DNA from: Chitinophagaceae bacterium
Lineage (GTDB): Bacteria; Bacteroidota; Bacteroidia; Chitinophagales; Chitinophagaceae
Direction of reading: 5' to 3'
NCBI GenBank assembly: GCA_016787105.1
Contig: JAEUVI010000307.1
Span: forward strand, 1 to 7,985
Length of the DNA: 7,985 bases
Each line of letters starts with the position of its first letter. The stretch's first letter is position 1. A program made the translations under genes and the position numbers. The notes beneath the pieces were generated by a model. It ran no database searches. It worked only from the letters and a program-made list of their open reading frames with translations, and was not told the origin of the DNA. Below are positions 6,499 to 7,985 of this stretch, piece after piece.

Positions 6499-7985
6499 AT
6501 GGAAAAAATTCAATGGAAAGTAGACGGGATGGACTGCGCAAACTGTGCCCTTACCATTCACAAATACCTGGAGAAACAAGGCGGCAAGAATGTAAAAGTA
6601 AATTTCGCTACCGGCGATGTAAGCTTTGATATAAATGGCATTTCCACCGAAGAAAAAATAGCGAAAGGAATAGATGACCTTGGATATAAAATAAAAGACG
6701 ATCAAGGCCATTCACATGCTCACAGTCATGATCATGGTGAGAGCGGTGGTGTTGGGTTTCTTACCACGCATTTACAGCGTTTCTGGATTTGTCTTCCCTT
6801 CACGCTGGTACTTATGCTCCATATGATACCGGGTTTGCATTTTCACTGGCTCATGAACCCATGGGTTCAACTGGCATTGACAATTCCTGTCTACCTTATA
6901 GGCATGAGTTTTTTTGGGAAAAGTGCCTGGAAGAGTATCCGCAATGGTATTCCTAATATGAATGTATTAGTAGCAGTTGGCGCTACTGCAGCTTTTGTTT
7001 ATAGCCTGTATGGCACACTTTCCGGGCAGGCGGAAAACTATATGTTTTATGAAACAACGGCTACAATCATCACGCTGGTTTTTTTGGGAAACTATTTAGA
7101 AGATACCACAGTAGCTTCTACCCAGCGATCTTTAAATGCCCTTGCAAAATCGCAAAAGGTAATGGCAAACATGATTGCTTATGATGACCAGCACGAAGAG
7201 CATGTTTTCCCGGTTGAAAATACTGCATTGAAAGTCGGCGATTTGATACTAATAAAAAGCGGTGAACAGGTGCCGATGGATTGTAAAATACTCTGGGGTG
7301 ATGCGCATGTGAATGAAGCAATCATAACAGGCGAAAGCGTGCCTGTACATAAATATGCAAAGGATAAACTTATTGGGGGAAGTATTGTACAGGATGGAAC
7401 GGTAAAAGCGCAGGTAACTGCTACCGGCAGCGATACTGTTTTATCGGGTATTATTGATTTAGTAAAACAGGCCCAGGGCGAAAAGCCACCGGTACAGCAG
7501 CTGGCAGATAAAATCAGCGCCATATTTGTTCCGGTTGTATTAGGTATTGCTGCACTTACATTGATAATAAGCTGGATTGTATTAAAAGAATTTACGCCTG
7601 CATTGATGAGGAGTATCGCGGTATTGGTTATCGCATGTCCCTGTGCAATGGGCCTGGCAACTCCTGCAGCTATTGCAGTGGGCTTGGGCCGCGGTGCAAG
7701 AAATGGTATACTCTTTCGCAATGCAACCAGCCTTGAATTATTTAAGAACATAAAACAAGTGGTATTTGATAAAACAGGAACATTAACTACAGGAAAGTTT
7801 ACAATCAGCAATTGGCAATTAGCAATTGGCAATCTCGCTGAGGAAGAGTTTAAAAGAATTGTGTATTCACTGGAAAAATATTCGAATCACCCCATTGCGA
7901 AATCCATAACCGTTGAGTGGAAAACGAAGAATGAAATACGCTGGAAAAAAATTGAAGAGATAAAAGGCATGGGAATGCAAGGCAT
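6499..7985 (+). CDS. copA: P1B-type heavy-metal ATPase, copper-like (partial, C-terminus off window)
   Basis: Inner-membrane ATPase exporting a soft metal ion, most likely Cu+. The frame is open for 495 codons to the window edge; the family has about 700-800 residues. In order: an HMA metal-binding domain (about 3-66) with GMDCANC (10-16); a His-rich linker GHSHAHSHDH (70-79); TM1-TM4 (about 95-202), including NMNVLVAVGATAAFVYS; the actuator loop with TGES (277-280); TM5-TM6 with the ion-binding CPC (380-382); phosphorylation motif DKTGT (D424-T428); and the N-domain HP motif (NHP, H464/P465). CPCAMGLATPAAIAVGLGRGA and GILFRN resemble CopA rather than ZntA (CPCALVISTP), hence the copper call. 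The Asp in GMDCANC is also seen in Zn/Pb/Cd ATPases. The TM7/TM8 residues that would settle specificity, and the GDGxND hinge, lie past the window. The gene is divergent from tsaE, with its own leader and a strong ribosome binding site. A heptanucleotide repeat tract lies inside the N-domain (7807-7833). Confidence 0.94.
   Translation, partial: MEKIQWKVDGMDCANCALTIHKYLEKQGGKNVKVNFATGDVSFDINGISTEEKIAKGIDDLGYKIKDDQGHSHAHSHDHGESGGVGFLTTHLQRFWICLPFTLVLMLHMIPGLHFHWLMNPWVQLALTIPVYLIGMSFFGKSAWKSIRNGIPNMNVLVAVGATAAFVYSLYGTLSGQAENYMFYETTATIITLVFLGNYLEDTTVASTQRSLNALAKSQKVMANMIAYDDQHEEHVFPVENTALKVGDLILIKSGEQVPMDCKILWGDAHVNEAIITGESVPVHKYAKDKLIGGSIVQDGTVKAQVTATGSDTVLSGIIDLVKQAQGEKPPVQQLADKISAIFVPVVLGIAALTLIISWIVLKEFTPALMRSIAVLVIACPCAMGLATPAAIAVGLGRGARNGILFRNATSLELFKNIKQVVFDKTGTLTTGKFTISNWQLAIGNLAEEEFKRIVYSLEKYSNHPIAKSITVEWKTKNEIRWKKIEEIKGMGMQG
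7807..7833. repeat. Heptanucleotide repeat (RGCAATT)4 inside the ATPase gene
   Basis: AGCAATT, GGCAATT, AGCAATT and GGCAAT run head to tail for 27 bp, which also makes a near-perfect 14-bp tandem duplication. The tract encodes SNWQLAIGN at about residues 437-445, just after DKTGTLTTGKF, where the N-domain begins. This sequence type (GGCAATT/AGCAATT runs, read on the other strand as 'IANCQL'-like peptides) is one I recall as a recurrent, usually intergenic, simple repeat in Bacteroidota genomes. Here it is translated as part of a conserved enzyme without breaking the frame. Confidence 0.75.

Noticed and set aside
7179..7832. 217-residue minus-strand open frame and its neighbour at 7118-7321
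   Set aside because: Both lie antisense within the P1B ATPase frame, which carries all expected motifs (TGES, CPC, DKTGT). The first begins in the heptamer repeat (PIANCQLLIVN), a known kind of spurious translation.
1..7985. CRISPR array, insertion sequence, phage genes, tRNA or rRNA
   Set aside because: No spaced repeats, terminal inverted repeats with a transposase, integrase-like proteins or cloverleaf-like sequences were seen on either strand.

Overview
The window looks like a chromosomal segment of a Bacteroidota bacterium, probably near Chitinophagaceae (inference). The DNA is moderately AT-rich. Most starts lack a Shine-Dalgarno sequence. A promoter of the Bacteroidota type (TTTG, 19 bp, TAnnTTTG) precedes the TetR gene. 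The tsaE-ald gene pair and the protein types also fit that phylum.

Layout: six genes lie on the minus strand, in transcription order tsaE (6377-5952), alanine dehydrogenase (5895-4681), a doubtful small secreted ORF (4606-4256), a CPA2/Kef-type monovalent cation:proton antiporter with a cytosolic TrkA_C pair (4148-1920), a TetR/AcrR repressor (1775-1146), and a TolC-family outer-membrane efflux protein (1156 to beyond position 1). One gene lies on the plus strand, divergent from tsaE: a P1B-type, copper-like ATPase (6499 to beyond the right edge). Both edge genes are cut by the window, not by stop codons.

Functional groups: (i) TetR and TolC overlap by 11 bp, and a doubled palindrome covers the -7 and -33 elements of the TetR promoter. 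This indicates a self-repressed efflux operon whose membrane-fusion and pump genes probably lie past position 1. (ii) The antiporter stands alone and probably handles K+ or Na+/H+ homeostasis. (iii) tsaE (tRNA t6A synthesis) and ald (alanine/pyruvate interconversion) are 56 bp apart and probably co-transcribed, although their functions are unrelated. (iv) The copper-type ATPase has its own leader with two TAnnTTTG boxes, a perfect 12-bp tandem repeat and an unusually strong AGGAGGG ribosome binding site.

I found no CRISPR array, transposase, phage gene, tRNA or rRNA, and nothing I would call a new defence or biosynthetic system. The most unusual features are a heptanucleotide repeat tract inside the ATPase coding sequence, the doubled operator over the efflux promoter, and the tandem repeat in the ATPase leader.
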